Positions 32,803-41,468 of a stretch of 64,000 nucleotides of DNA are shown piece by piece; the first letter of the stretch is position 1; the number at the start of each line of letters is the position of its first letter. The DNA lies in NCBI RefSeq assembly GCF_003626645.1, contig NZ_RBAM01000001.1, forward strand, positions 372,001 through 436,000. The letters are read 5' to 3'. Source of the DNA: Streptomyces klenkii (GTDB lineage: Bacteria > Actinomycetota > Actinomycetes > Streptomycetales > Streptomycetaceae). The position numbers were made by a program, and so were the translations under genes. The notes beneath the pieces were generated by a model, which did no database searches, had not been told where the DNA came from, and was given only the letters and a program-made list of their open reading frames with translations.

Positions 32803-33333
32803 GTGAACGACAGCACGCACAGCATACGAATCAGAGCGGGCGGCCTTGCCGACGCACCGGCCATTCTCGACATGCTCGACTCCGCGGTGGTCTGGATGAA
32901 CGCTCGCGGTAACACCGAGCAGTGGGGCACGACCCCGTATTCGCAGCAGCCCGGCGGGGCGGCGCGGGTCGAGCGGTACCTGACCGAGAACGCCCCGTAC
33001 ATCGCGGAGTCGGATGGAATTCCTGTCGGCGCCTTGGTGCTGGACTCCGGCCCCAGCCCGCAGCTGCCGATCGCACCGGCCGGGGAACCCGAGCGGTACG
33101 TCCGGCTGCTGGTCTCCGACCGACGGTACGCCGGCCGGGGCATCGGAGCGGCGCTGCTGAGCCATGCCGCCGAGGAGACCCGACGGGCCGGAGCGAAGCT
33201 GATGCGGGTCGATTGCTGGGCGGGCGGCGAGGGCGAACTGGTCGCGTTCTACGAGCGCAACGGCTTCACCCCCACCGACCAATTCCTGTCCGGAACCTGG
33301 CCCGGACAGGTCCTGGCCCGGCGGGTCGCCTGA
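32803..33333 (+). CDS. GNAT-family N-acetyltransferase
   Basis: The product has 176 residues from GTG. The acetyl-CoA-binding motif A is LLVSDRRYAGRGIGAALL (R-x2-G-x-G/A), followed by LMRVDCWAG and the FYERNGF motif B typical of GNAT enzymes. The substrate is unknown. No strong ribosome site precedes the GTG. The chaplin terminator lies just upstream, so it has its own promoter. Confidence 0.85.
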   Translation: MNDSTHSIRIRAGGLADAPAILDMLDSAVVWMNARGNTEQWGTTPYSQQPGGAARVERYLTENAPYIAESDGIPVGALVLDSGPSPQLPIAPAGEPERYVRLLVSDRRYAGRGIGAALLSHAAEETRRAGAKLMRVDCWAGGEGELVAFYERNGFTPTDQFLSGTWPGQVLARRVA

Positions 33334-33399
33334 CGACACGGGCAGGTAGAAGCCCCGTTCACGCCATTTCGCCGGCCACGTAGGGTGCGTATTTAGTTG

Positions 33400-34047
33400 T
33401 GATCAAAGGGTGGTCCGCGTGAGGTTTTTGATCCAGATCATTGAGGCGCGAAGGTGGTGGCCGGCGAGGTAGCTCGCGGGTGTCTCGTCGTACCGCCTGG
33501 CGATGCCTCGCCGGTCCTTCAGCCGGAGTTCTTCCCGCTTGGGATCACCTTCGGCCTCCTGTCCGGTCTATCCGTCGTGGCCGCCCCCTTTGACCTGGTC
33601 TTCTCCGCCTCAGCGGCGACCTTCTCCAAAGCGGTGAGGACGTCCTCGTTCAGGTGCATCCCGGTGGCGTCGTGATGGGCCCGCGCCGTGGTGGAGTCGA
33701 TGCCGGCCAGGGACAGGTCCACCTCGTCCCGCTTTGCAGCTTCCGCGATCAGGCCCTCAAGCAGGGCTTCGAAGACGCCGGCGTCGTGTCACTGCCGGAA
33801 GCGGTTGTGGACGGTCGGCCAGGCGCCGAACTCCGTTGGCATCTCCCGCCACTGCCCGCCGGTCCTGAACTGCCGGATCACGCCCTTGACTTGCTGCCGC
33901 AGCCGATCGGGGTGCGGACCGCGTCGGCCGACCGGCAGATACGGACCTGTGAATTCCCCCTCCGCATCCGTCAGTTGCGCTCGCGTCACGCAGTCTGGCG
34001 TACCGGATCGAGCTCCAGCGGGAGAGGGGGTCCCGCAGGTTGATCAC
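33400..34047. mobile_element. IS5-type insertion sequence remnant
   Basis: Imperfect terminal inverted repeats are GTGATCAA at 33400-33407 and TTGATCAC at 34040-34047, with further partial match inward (GG-x-GG and GGGACC-like). Between them is one broken transposase on the minus strand. At 648 bp it is shorter than intact elements of this kind (about 850-900 bp), so it is not autonomous. It separates the GNAT gene from a LysR gene. Confidence 0.7.
33404..33989 (-). pseudogene. Broken IS5-family DDE transposase
   Basis: Three recognisable pieces are in order. The N-terminal DUF4096-like part (MTRAQLTDAEGEF to FGAWPTVHNRFRQ, then a stop at 33789) is followed by the first catalytic region (DLSLAGIDSTTARAHHDATG, with the DDE-type Asp). 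The C-terminal end (LKDRRGIARRYDETPASY to NLTRTTL) stops at 33404. The middle catalytic portion is deleted and frames differ, so it is non-functional. Confidence 0.8.
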
Positions 34048-34065
34048 CGTTCGATACGTGCATGC

Positions 34066-34941
34066 CTAGCCGGCTTGCAGAGCGGCGAGGAGCCTGGTTC
34101 GCAGGAGCTGCGCGGCTGGGTAGTGCTGACCTCGGCGGGTGATAAGTCCGAGCCGGGCGTGTGTGGCGGCGTCGGTGAGCGGGACGGTCTGCAGACCGGT
34201 GCCTTGTGTGGAGGACGTGCTGAGGACAGCGATGCCCGCACCGCGCTCAGCGAGGCGGAGCAGGGTGACTGGAGAACTGGCGTCGATGTCCACGCGTGGG
34301 CCGAGACCGATCCTGTGGCAGGAGTCCTCGTAGGCGGCGCGGATGCCGGTGCCTGGGGAGAGGCAGAGAATCTTCTCGCCCCGTAGGTCGCCGAGGCGCA
34401 GGTCCGGCCGGTCGAGGGGGTGTCCGGCAGGGACGGCTGCGGTGATCGGCTCGTCGATGACGATGCCCGCCTCCAGGCCTGGGGCGACGCTGCCCGCGTA
34501 GCCGATCAAGGCGAGGTCGAGAGAGCCGGCAAGGACCTGGGCCTGGAGGTCGTCGGAGTAACCCTCGTGAAGGCTGACCTCGATACCGGGGTGGGTGCGG
34601 CCGAGGTCGGCGATGGTGTCGAGGAAGGCCGGGATCGAGCAGCCCATGATCATGCCGAGACGGACCCGGCCGCGGACGGCATCGGCGAACTCGGCGGCGG
34701 TGTGCTTGATGGCTTCAAGAGTGGCAAGGGCGTTCTTCGCAAGGGGGAGAACGGCTTTGCCGGCCGGGGTGAGGCGGATTTGACGGCCGGAGCGGTCAAG
34801 CAGTTGTTGGCCCAGTTCCGACTCCAGCTTGGCCACTTGGGTGCTGATGCCGGACTGGCTGACGTGCAGACGACGGGCGGCAGCGGTGAAGGTCCCCTCG
34901 TCCATGATCGCAGCGAAGTAGCGCAGCTGGTGCATCTCCAT
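34066..34941 (-). CDS. LysR-family transcriptional regulator
   Basis: The product has 291 residues. Winged helix at 1-60 (MEMHQLRYFAAIMDEGTFTA, then LHVSQSGISTQVAKLESELG, LLDRSG) and an effector domain from about 92 (VRLGMIMGCSIPAFLDTI). The ATG at 34941 begins the conserved domain; upstream sequence is intergenic. It is divergent from the NTF2-like gene at 35012 with a perfect 10-bp inverted repeat between them, so that gene is its likely target. An IS5-type remnant ends 18 bases from its stop. Confidence 0.88.
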   Translation of the reverse strand: MEMHQLRYFAAIMDEGTFTAAARRLHVSQSGISTQVAKLESELGQQLLDRSGRQIRLTPAGKAVLPLAKNALATLEAIKHTAAEFADAVRGRVRLGMIMGCSIPAFLDTIADLGRTHPGIEVSLHEGYSDDLQAQVLAGSLDLALIGYAGSVAPGLEAGIVIDEPITAAVPAGHPLDRPDLRLGDLRGEKILCLSPGTGIRAAYEDSCHRIGLGPRVDIDASSPVTLLRLAERGAGIAVLSTSSTQGTGLQTVPLTDAATHARLGLITRRGQHYPAAQLLRTRLLAALQAG

Positions 34942-34962
34942 ATCCAGTAATGATAGGTGCCA

Positions 34963-34993
34963 TCTGATCCATCTGTTAGACGAATGGATCAGA
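34963..34993. promoter_or_regulatory. Perfect inverted repeat, probable LysR operator
   Basis: TCTGATCCAT (34963-34972) and ATGGATCAGA (34984-34993) are exact reverse complements spaced by 11 bases. They lie centrally in the 70-base gap between the divergent LysR and NTF2-like genes. The T-N11-A-type spacing is typical for LysR boxes. Confidence 0.75.
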
Positions 34994-35011
34994 CGGCTGG
35001 AGGATGGAGAC

Positions 35012-35380
35012 ATGACGACGACGAGGACTGCGCGAGAGACTGCCGAGACCTACTTCACCGCCTGGGAGGCGGGCGACTTCGATACCTTGCGCGGGTTGCT
35101 GGCCGAGAATGTCGACTTCGTCGGAGCGCTGGGAACGGCGTCGGGGGCGGAGGCGGCGCTCGCCGGGCTGAAGGGGCTCGGTCAGGTGCTGAAGAAGATC
35201 GACGTGAAAGCGCGGGTAGCGGAAGGTGATGAAGTGATCACCTGGTTCGACCTGTGCACCAACGTTGCGCCACCTACCCCGACGGCGAACTGGATGCACG
35301 TGGACGACGGGAAGGTCACCCGAATCCGGGTGACCTTCGACCCCCGCGCACTGCTGGCGGGACTCGAGGCGCAGAACTGA
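35012..35380 (+). CDS. SnoaL/NTF2-fold protein
   Basis: The product has 122 residues of the cone-shaped NTF2/SnoaL fold: an N-terminal helix pair (ETAETYFTAWEAGDFDTLRG), then LLAENVDFVG, later WFDLCT and a closing WMHVDDGKVTRIRVTFDP strand. Members are small isomerases, cyclases or ligand-binding proteins; the pocket residues do not identify the substrate. GGAGGATGG precedes the ATG. It is under likely LysR control through the adjacent inverted repeat. Confidence 0.8.
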   Translation: MTTTRTARETAETYFTAWEAGDFDTLRGLLAENVDFVGALGTASGAEAALAGLKGLGQVLKKIDVKARVAEGDEVITWFDLCTNVAPPTPTANWMHVDDGKVTRIRVTFDPRALLAGLEAQN

Positions 35381-35426
35381 GCGGGGAAAACCCGAGCACC
35401 ACGCTGATCAAGACTCGATACGCGCC

Positions 35427-36101
35427 CTAGGGTTGGCGCCACACCAGTGTGTAGCGCCAGAAGAGTCGGCGGCGGAACCGAGCGCCGGGCAATGCGCGGC
35501 GGGTGTCGCGCACGACGTCCTGGAAAGTCATGGTCGCCGGCCGCGTGGGGGCGGTCATCGAGACCGGCCGTGGCGCCTCGCGGCCCTTGTTCTTGTACCA
35601 GGCTACGGCGACATTCGACGGGATCGCAGCAGCACCGAGCAGGTGGTCACCGAGAGTTCGGGCACGGGTGACACCCACGACGACCAAGGTCCCGCCGGGC
35701 GCCAGGTGGCGACGGAAACCGATGAGAGCATCGCTGAACGGCAGGTGGTGGATGGTGGCCACACAGGTGATGACGTCATACGGGCCGGGAGGCGTCTCGC
35801 TCAGCGCGTCTCCGACGGTGAAGCTGACCGCGGCATCCGGAGCAGTCAGCTCCCGCGCCCGGGCGACGATTGCGGGATCGGCGTCGATCCCCTGCACTTT
35901 TCCGGCCCGCGAGGCCAGGAGCCTGGCCAGGTCACCGCTGCCGGAGCCGACGTCCAGGGCGCTGCCGAACCGCCGGGGGAGCTGCCTCATGATCCACCGG
36001 TGGTAGTGGGCGTTGTGGTCCCAGGGGTGGGCAGCGTGGAACCGGTCGAGCGCTCGACGGATGCGAGCCCACAGCAGATCAGTCACGCCGCCATGCTGCA
36101 C
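35427..36101 (-). CDS. Class I SAM-dependent methyltransferase
   Basis: The product has 224 residues. Motif I is ALDVGSGSGDLARLL near residue 47, the acidic motif is GIDAD, motif post-I is VGDALSE, and CVATIHHLPF and LAPGGTLVVVGV follow. It is a Methyltransf_11/25-type small-molecule methyltransferase; the W-x-HN-x-HYHRW segment before motif I is typical of a streptomycete subgroup. The start is uncertain: GTG 36101 or GTG 36086, neither with a good ribosome site. Confidence 0.8.
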   Translation of the reverse strand: MQHGGVTDLLWARIRRALDRFHAAHPWDHNAHYHRWIMRQLPRRFGSALDVGSGSGDLARLLASRAGKVQGIDADPAIVARARELTAPDAAVSFTVGDALSETPPGPYDVITCVATIHHLPFSDALIGFRRHLAPGGTLVVVGVTRARTLGDHLLGAAAIPSNVAVAWYKNKGREAPRPVSMTAPTRPATMTFQDVVRDTRRALPGARFRRRLFWRYTLVWRQP

Positions 36102-36156
36102 GGGTCTTCGCCCTGACGCAGCCCGGTTTGCATGTACTTATCGATCGCATTCCTGC

Positions 36157-37392
36157 TTACGCCGAGGAGTTGGTGAACGCCCACAGTGCGAGCCCGAGGC
36201 AGCTGAATGCGGCGCCCAGTGCGCATACCGCGCCCCAGCCGGCCACTGCGTAGAGGGAGGTCGCGGCGATGGCGCCGGTGGCGCTGCCGATTGAGTAGAA
36301 GACCATGTATCCGCCGATCAGCCGGCTGCCCGCGTCCGGGCGCAGCGCGTAGATCAGGGTCTGGTTGGTGACGTGGACCGCCTGCACGGCGAGGTCGAGA
36401 AGGATCACCCCGGCGAACAGGGCCCAGAGCGAGCTGCGGGTGAAGGCCAAGGGCAACCACGACGCGGCGAGCAGGGCCAGGGCGATGCCGGTGGTCCGCC
36501 GGGAGAGTCCGCGGTCGTTCAGGCGGCCCGCCACGGTCGCGGCCAGGGCGCCGGCGACACCGATCAGCCCCAGTGCCCCGATCGCGCTGTGGGACAGGAA
36601 GTACGGGGCCTCGCTGAGCGGCAGCGCGACGCTGCTCCACAGGGTGCTGAAGGCGGCGAAGATCAGCAGTCCGAACAGGGCCCGGAGCCGCAGCAGCCGT
36701 TCCCGCGCGAACAGGGTGATCGTGGAGCGCAGGAGCTGTCCGTAGCGCAGGGTTGCCGGCGGAGCGTCAGCGTCACTGCGGCGCGGCGGGAGTACTCGGT
36801 ACAGGACCAGGGCGAGCAGAGCGGTGAGCGACGCCGAGGCGAGGTAGACGGAGCGCCAGCCCGCGAGGTCGGCCATGAGGCCGGATGCGGTGCGGGCGAG
36901 CAGGATTCCGATGACGACGCCACTGGTGACCAGGCCGACGACCCGTCCGCGCTCGGCCGGACGGGCCAGTGATGCCGCGAAAGCCACCAGCGTCTGTGTG
37001 ACGACGGCGAGAAGCCCCGTCGCGGCCATGCCTGCGAGCAGGAGCGCCGCCGTGCGGGCGGCGGCCACCACGGCCAGCGCTACGACCAGGAGCAGCAACT
37101 GGGCCACGATGAGCCGTCTGCGGTCGACCACGTCGCCCAATGGCACGAGGAAGAAGAGCCCCAGCCCGTATCCGACATGGGTGAGGGTGACCACGCTGCC
37201 GACGAGCGCCGGGCTCATGGCGAGGTCGTGGCCCATGGTCACCAGGAGTGGCTGAGAGAAGTAGACGTTGGCCACTGCGGCCCCGCAGGCGACGGCGAAC
37301 AGTAAGACGAGGCCTCGGGGCAGGAAGAACGCGGAACCTTTCTCGCATCCGTCTTCGGTCTGTCGTGTCAGAGCTTCACCTTTGCCGGGCAT
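36157..37392 (-). CDS. MFS transporter (drug/sugar efflux type)
   Basis: The product has 411 residues and 12 spans. The first spans contain CGAAVANVYFSQPLLVTM, followed by the VPLGDVVDRRR loop between spans 2 and 3 and GLVTSGVVIGILLARTASG in span 5 (antiporter motif C region). These are efflux-type MFS features. ATG 37392 has GGAGG seven bases upstream. It is divergent from an HxlR regulator over 96 bases that hold an 8-bp inverted repeat, so expression is probably HxlR-controlled. Confidence 0.85.
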   Translation of the reverse strand: MPGKGEALTRQTEDGCEKGSAFFLPRGLVLLFAVACGAAVANVYFSQPLLVTMGHDLAMSPALVGSVVTLTHVGYGLGLFFLVPLGDVVDRRRLIVAQLLLLVVALAVVAAARTAALLLAGMAATGLLAVVTQTLVAFAASLARPAERGRVVGLVTSGVVIGILLARTASGLMADLAGWRSVYLASASLTALLALVLYRVLPPRRSDADAPPATLRYGQLLRSTITLFARERLLRLRALFGLLIFAAFSTLWSSVALPLSEAPYFLSHSAIGALGLIGVAGALAATVAGRLNDRGLSRRTTGIALALLAASWLPLAFTRSSLWALFAGVILLDLAVQAVHVTNQTLIYALRPDAGSRLIGGYMVFYSIGSATGAIAATSLYAVAGWGAVCALGAAFSCLGLALWAFTNSSA

Positions 37393-37422
37393 CAGCACTC
37401 CTCCGCGTATCTGGTTTCATCT

Positions 37423-37457
37423 TGCTACCAGTGGCGACGGTAACTTTCTTGGTAGCA
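37423..37457. promoter_or_regulatory. Inverted repeat, putative HxlR operator
   Basis: TGCTACCA (37423-37430) and TGGTAGCA (37450-37457) are exact reverse complements with a 19-base spacer. They lie between the divergent MFS and HxlR genes. Confidence 0.65.
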
Positions 37458-37488
37458 TGTTGCAACCGTTGTGAGAGTGAGGGACGCC

Positions 37489-37941
37489 ATGGTGACCAGG
37501 ACGCGCTTCGACGACAGCGAATGCCCCGTCGCCCGCTCGGTGGACGCGATCGGCGACTGGTGGTCCCTGCTGATCGTGCGGGACGCCTTCGACGGAAGCC
37601 GGCGCTTCGGGGAGTTCCAGCGCAGCCTCGGCGTGGCGAAGAACATCCTCACCGCGCGTCTGCGCACCCTGGTTGCCGGCGGCGTCCTCGAATCCGTCCC
37701 CGCCTCGGACGGCAGCGCCTACCGCGAATACGTACTGACCCCGAAAGGCGAGGCGCTCTTCCCCGTCATCGTGGCACTGCGGCAGTGGGGCGAACAGAAC
37801 TTCTTCGCCCCCGGCGAGCCGCACTCAGAGCTGGTCGACCGTCGGCAGGGAAACCGCCTCCGCACGCTGGAAGTACTGTCCGCGGACGGGCGACCGCTGA
37901 ACCCCGACGACACCACCGTCCACAAGGTCTCCGCCCAGTAG
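37489..37941 (+). CDS. HxlR-family transcriptional regulator
   Basis: The product has 150 residues. It has the HxlR layout: DSECPVARSVDAIGDWWSLL with the single redox-relevant Cys near residue 11, the winged helix RRFGEFQRSLGVAKNILTAR, and the wing Y-REYVLTPKGEAL. HxlR proteins often respond to electrophiles or quinones. GAGGGA precedes ATG 37489. It is divergent from an efflux-type MFS gene, its likely target through the inverted repeat at 37423-37457. Confidence 0.88.
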   Translation: MVTRTRFDDSECPVARSVDAIGDWWSLLIVRDAFDGSRRFGEFQRSLGVAKNILTARLRTLVAGGVLESVPASDGSAYREYVLTPKGEALFPVIVALRQWGEQNFFAPGEPHSELVDRRQGNRLRTLEVLSADGRPLNPDDTTVHKVSAQ

Positions 37942-38044
37942 TCCGAGCCGGAGAGCCGGCACCCCAGTTCGAAAGTGCCCCTTGAGGCCAACGGCTCCGG
38001 CCGGGTGAAGGACGTGGCCGGTCCTCGGCCGATATGGTCCGCCC

Positions 38045-38548
38045 ATGACCTACACGACCGACCGGATCGGCAGTGCGCTGAGAGGCGAGAACCCCACGGT
38101 CTTACGCCGTCTCACCACCTCATTCGCGGTCATCGGCGACGTCCAGTTCCTCCCCGGATACTGCGTTCTGCTCCTCGACGACCCCGATGTCGAGCACTTC
38201 ACCGACCTGTCCAAGCCCCGCCGTCTCGCCTTCCTGGCCGACATGGACGTTCTCGGTGAAGCCGTCCAGCTGGCGTGCAGAAAGCTGGACTCCGGATTCC
38301 GCAAGGTCAACCTGGAAATCCTCGGCAACACCGACCGCTTCGTCCACGCCCACATCTGGCCGCGCTACGACTGGGAGCCCGCCCACCTGATTCCCCGCCC
38401 GGTGGGGGCGTATCCGCGCGGCCACTGGCATGAACCGCGGTACGCGCTCGGCAGTGAGCACAAGCAGCTTCGGGAGGCGATCACTGCCGAGCTGGACTCC
38501 CTCGTCAACTCCGATCGAACGCAGCCTCCGCCCCGCGCCGGTGGTTAG
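38045..38548 (+). CDS. HIT-family protein
   Basis: The product has 167 residues of the histidine-triad hydrolase fold: a substrate-binding strand pair (FLPGYCVLLLDDPDVEHFTD), LDSGFRKVNLEILGN, and the catalytic motif VHAHIWPRY. HIT enzymes hydrolyse dinucleoside polyphosphates or AMP derivatives. The motif is HxHxW rather than the usual HxHxH, so the third His is replaced, as in some actinobacterial members; activity may differ. Confidence 0.82.
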   Translation: MTYTTDRIGSALRGENPTVLRRLTTSFAVIGDVQFLPGYCVLLLDDPDVEHFTDLSKPRRLAFLADMDVLGEAVQLACRKLDSGFRKVNLEILGNTDRFVHAHIWPRYDWEPAHLIPRPVGAYPRGHWHEPRYALGSEHKQLREAITAELDSLVNSDRTQPPPRAGG

Positions 38549-38560
38549 CGTCGCCGGCGG

Positions 38561-38968
38561 CTAGCGGCCTTCGCCGGGCGGTGTGCCGCAGCTCTGGCCG
38601 CCCGGGCCGTCGAACCGCACCGAGCTGAAGAAATCCCGGTAGGTGGGGAAGAAGTTGCCCTTGCCGGTCGGTCCGGAGGAGGTGACGGTGGTGCAGCCGC
38701 TGTAGTTCGCGTCGGACCAGAGGTGAATGGTCGAAGCGGTACGGTTCCAGTCCGACTTGGCCCTGTCGTTCATGCCGAGCGTCGTGAGGTCCGGCGTGCT
38801 CCTCGTCAGCTTGATCATGTCGCCGGTGCCGTCGAGCCCCGAGAACATGCAGTAGTAGCCGGCAGGACAGCGGTCGTACCCGCCGGCCGCCTGCGCCGTT
38901 GAGACCGGCAGCACGGCGGCGGCTGCAACGGCCACCGGCACGAGCAGTGCACGCAACTGGTTCCTCAT
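38561..38968 (-). CDS. Secreted peptidase inhibitor I36-type protein
   Basis: The product is 135 residues with a Sec signal to about residue 27 (ending STAQA). The mature part begins with the CPAGYYCMFSG motif of the I36/SMI (beta/gamma-crystallin-like) family, then NRTASTIHLWSDANYSGC and a closing FFSSVRFDG segment. Four Cys presumably make two disulfides. The family includes Streptomyces metalloproteinase inhibitor; inhibition here is inferred. GAGGAG precedes the ATG. Confidence 0.8.
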   Translation of the reverse strand: MRNQLRALLVPVAVAAAAVLPVSTAQAAGGYDRCPAGYYCMFSGLDGTGDMIKLTRSTPDLTTLGMNDRAKSDWNRTASTIHLWSDANYSGCTTVTSSGPTGKGNFFPTYRDFFSSVRFDGPGGQSCGTPPGEGR

Positions 38969-39094
38969 CTATTGACGCTCCTCGATGGCTGGGGAGGGTA
39001 GGGGAGGGGAAGCGATCAAGCACGTAGGCTCTGGACTACCTCGTTCCGCCGCATGGAGCAATCCCATGGTCATCTGTCCATCCGAACGAGTTAC

Positions 39095-40378
39095 CTATGG
39101 CCTATGCAGCCGAACCGGCAGTGTCTCCGTGCTGTTGCCCACGAAGCTCGGGTGCCGGGGCAGCTCGTGGTCGGGTACGGCGAGGGTGAGGTCCGGGTAG
39201 CGGTCGAAGAGGGCAGCCAGCGCGGTCGTCGCCTCCAGCCTGGCCAGCGCGGCGCCCAGGCAGTAGTGCGGGCCGTGCCCGAAGGAGAGATGCCGGACCG
39301 CGGGCCGGCGGGTGACGTCGAAGCGCGACGCGTCGGGGCCGTACGCGCGCTCGTCACGGCCGGCGGAGGTGTACGAGGCGAGCACCGGGGCGCCCCGGGG
39401 GATGACCGTGTCCCCGACCGCCAGGTCACGGACGGGGTAGCGGAACGGGAAGAAGCTCACCGGGCTGTCGTAGCGCAGGGTCTCCTCGACGACATCCCCC
39501 CAGTCGGCCTTGCCCGCGCGTACCAGCGCGAGCTGTTCCCGGTCCGTGCACAGTGCCCGTACGGCGTTCGTGATGAGGTTGAGCGTGGTTTCGTGCCCGG
39601 CGACGACCATGAGCAGCAGGGTGCCGACCAGTTCGCCGTCGGTGAGCCGGTCGCCGTCCTCGGCCTGCGCGGCCAGGAGGGCGCTGGTGAGGTCGTCGCC
39701 CGGGGCGGCGCGGCGGCGGGCGACGACGGTGCCGAGCACGCCGGCCATGTCGTGGTTGACGGCCAGGACGTGTTCCGGAGTGGTCGTGGTGCTGACGATC
39801 GCATGCGACAGCTCGTGCAGCCTTCCCTGAAGGTCCGGGTCGACGCCGAGCAGTTCGCTGATGACGGCCATGGGCAGGGGAAGGGCGAAGTGCTCGCGCA
39901 GGTCGACCACCCCCGCGCCGCCTGTCTCCCCGCCGAGCGCCGCCTCACCGAGCGCGTCCAGCAGCTCTGCCGTCAGCTCCTCGACGCGTGGCCGTAACCC
40001 CTCGATGCGGCGCGGAGTGAAGACCTGGGTGACCAGCCCGCGCAGCCGCCGGTGGTCGTCTCCGTCCGCGGTGGTCATGCTCTCGACGGTGGCCAACGTG
40101 GTGAGCGGCCACCCCTCGGGTACGGCACCCTCGCGCAGTGCCGTGAAGTGGCGGGCGTTCTTGGCGACGTCGGGGTGGGCGAGGAACTCCTTCAGCTCCT
40201 CGTACCGGGTGACCGCGACAGCGGCGACCTCGCCGGGCAGGACGATGGGAACGACGGCGCCCTGCGCACGCAACCGCTCGTTGGCCGCGTGCTGGCCGGC
40301 TCCTGTCGGGTCGAGCGTGTACGGGGATGGTGCTGGCGACGGCGACGGCGACGGCGATGCGTCGGATCGGTCGGGCAT
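39095..40378 (-). CDS. Cytochrome P450
   Basis: The product has 427 residues. I-helix oxygen-binding motif VVAGHETT near 247, K-helix ExxR in EETLRYDSP, a PVRDLAVGDTVIPRG region, and heme-ligand loop FGHGPHYCLGAALARLE near 352. This is a soluble actinobacterial class I P450 needing ferredoxin partners, which are not encoded nearby. ATG 40378 has GAGGAG seven bases upstream; the N-terminus holds a hexanucleotide repeat giving SPSPSPSP. It lies 52 bases downstream of the TIGR04222 Cys/Gly-tail gene on the same strand, so it may belong to that operon and modify its product or an unrelated substrate. Confidence 0.9.
   Translation of the reverse strand: MPDRSDASPSPSPSPAPSPYTLDPTGAGQHAANERLRAQGAVVPIVLPGEVAAVAVTRYEELKEFLAHPDVAKNARHFTALREGAVPEGWPLTTLATVESMTTADGDDHRRLRGLVTQVFTPRRIEGLRPRVEELTAELLDALGEAALGGETGGAGVVDLREHFALPLPMAVISELLGVDPDLQGRLHELSHAIVSTTTTPEHVLAVNHDMAGVLGTVVARRRAAPGDDLTSALLAAQAEDGDRLTDGELVGTLLLMVVAGHETTLNLITNAVRALCTDREQLALVRAGKADWGDVVEETLRYDSPVSFFPFRYPVRDLAVGDTVIPRGAPVLASYTSAGRDERAYGPDASRFDVTRRPAVRHLSFGHGPHYCLGAALARLEATTALAALFDRYPDLTLAVPDHELPRHPSFVGNSTETLPVRLHRP
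40335..40358. repeat. Hexanucleotide repeat in the P450 N-terminus
   Basis: GGCGAC is repeated three times plus GGCGAT, in frame, and encodes the alternating Ser-Pro stretch before the P450 fold. Confidence 0.85.
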
Positions 40379-40430
40379 CTGAGGCTCCTCAGGGCACTGA
40401 TGGTGGTTGATGACGATGGTCAAGGCGTTC

Positions 40431-41429
40431 TCAGCCCCCGCAGCCGCACCCGCCGCATCCCCCTCCGCCTCCGCATCCACCGCAACTGTGGCCTCCGTCG
40501 TGCCCACCGCTGCTCCCACATCCCCCCTGGCCAGAGGGTGTGACCCCACTGGCGTAGCCGGCGGAGGCCGCAGCCGCGGCTGCCGTGGCCGCAGTGGCCG
40601 CCGACCGCCGACTGCTGGTGGAAGCGGCGGCCCTGAATTCATTGAGGAGGGTCTGGACCTCGTCGTCCGCCATGCCGGGAACATGGCCGGTACTGCCCAG
40701 AGCAAAGGCCTTGAGCGAGGCGGTGGTTTGCGTGGCCAGTCCTACGTCGGCGGGCTGCCAGGCGGCGTCGGCGTGGTCCTGCACGGATGCGAGCCGGTCC
40801 CGGGCGCCCTTGTTGCTCCTGTGAGTGTCCGGTGCGCGGTAGCGCATTGCCGGTACGGATCCGAGCGCGAGAAGGAGGAGGAAGGCGAGCAGGGACAGCA
40901 GGCCCCCATTTCCGGTCGCCGTGGCGAGCGGTACGGTCACGACCCCGACGACGAGCGCCGCCACGAGCATCCAGCCGTGAAATGCCCGCGACTTGGCCAG
41001 CTTACGGAGCTGGTCCATCCCGACGGGCTGCGGAACAAATCCCTCACGCACCAATCGCAGCCCGATCGCACGGACCGCCTCGCTGGTGCGCACCTCGCGG
41101 GCCAGATCGCGCACAGCCATCCGGCGGGCCGGCCCGGCCGTGTCGACGATCGCGGCTTCGACGGAATTGCGCGGGGTCGGGTCCGTCACCGTGGCCGTAC
41201 CGGAGCGCGAAAGGATCAACCGGCCCTCAAGGCGCATGGCGAGGAAGGCTGTCACTGCCGCGTGTGCCGCGCCGCCGTGGAGGTGGGCCGCGTCGTAGAG
41301 GGAGAGCTCGTCCCGTGCCGGGAGATCACCCGGAGCGGAAGCGCGCTTCAGGGACAGGAACGTTCCCCGCAGGTGCCATGTGCTCGCCACTACGAGTGCG
41401 GCGCAGACGAGGAAGGGTATGAGCCACAT
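40431..41429 (-). CDS. TIGR04222-type membrane protein with Cys/Gly-rich tail, likely MNIO substrate
   Basis: The product has 332 residues. There is an N-terminal span at 1-22, a cytosolic domain containing LYDAAHLHGGAAHAAVTAFLAMR (the TIGR04222 signature region), and two spans at about 155-205. An Ala/Ser-rich linker then leads to a final ~33 residues of almost only Gly with six Cys plus His (SCGGC, GGGGGCGGCGCGG). TIGR04222 proteins are known for such low-complexity tails. The gene lies 39 bases downstream of a DUF692/MNIO oxidase gene. MNIO enzymes modify Cys residues of peptides, so the tail is the probable substrate (inference). ATG 41429 has GGGGGAA five bases upstream. Confidence 0.8.
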   Translation of the reverse strand: MWLIPFLVCAALVVASTWHLRGTFLSLKRASAPGDLPARDELSLYDAAHLHGGAAHAAVTAFLAMRLEGRLILSRSGTATVTDPTPRNSVEAAIVDTAGPARRMAVRDLAREVRTSEAVRAIGLRLVREGFVPQPVGMDQLRKLAKSRAFHGWMLVAALVVGVVTVPLATATGNGGLLSLLAFLLLLALGSVPAMRYRAPDTHRSNKGARDRLASVQDHADAAWQPADVGLATQTTASLKAFALGSTGHVPGMADDEVQTLLNEFRAAASTSSRRSAATAATAAAAAASAGYASGVTPSGQGGCGSSGGHDGGHSCGGCGGGGGCGGCGCGG

Positions 41430-41468
41430 GAATTCCCCCGGATTCTCGGTCAATTAATGCCAGGTCAG

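Noticed and set aside
40379..40705. N-terminal extension of the P450 across the TIGR04222 tail
   Set aside because: It reads through the end of the upstream gene in another frame; the ribosome site and P450 fold start at 40378.
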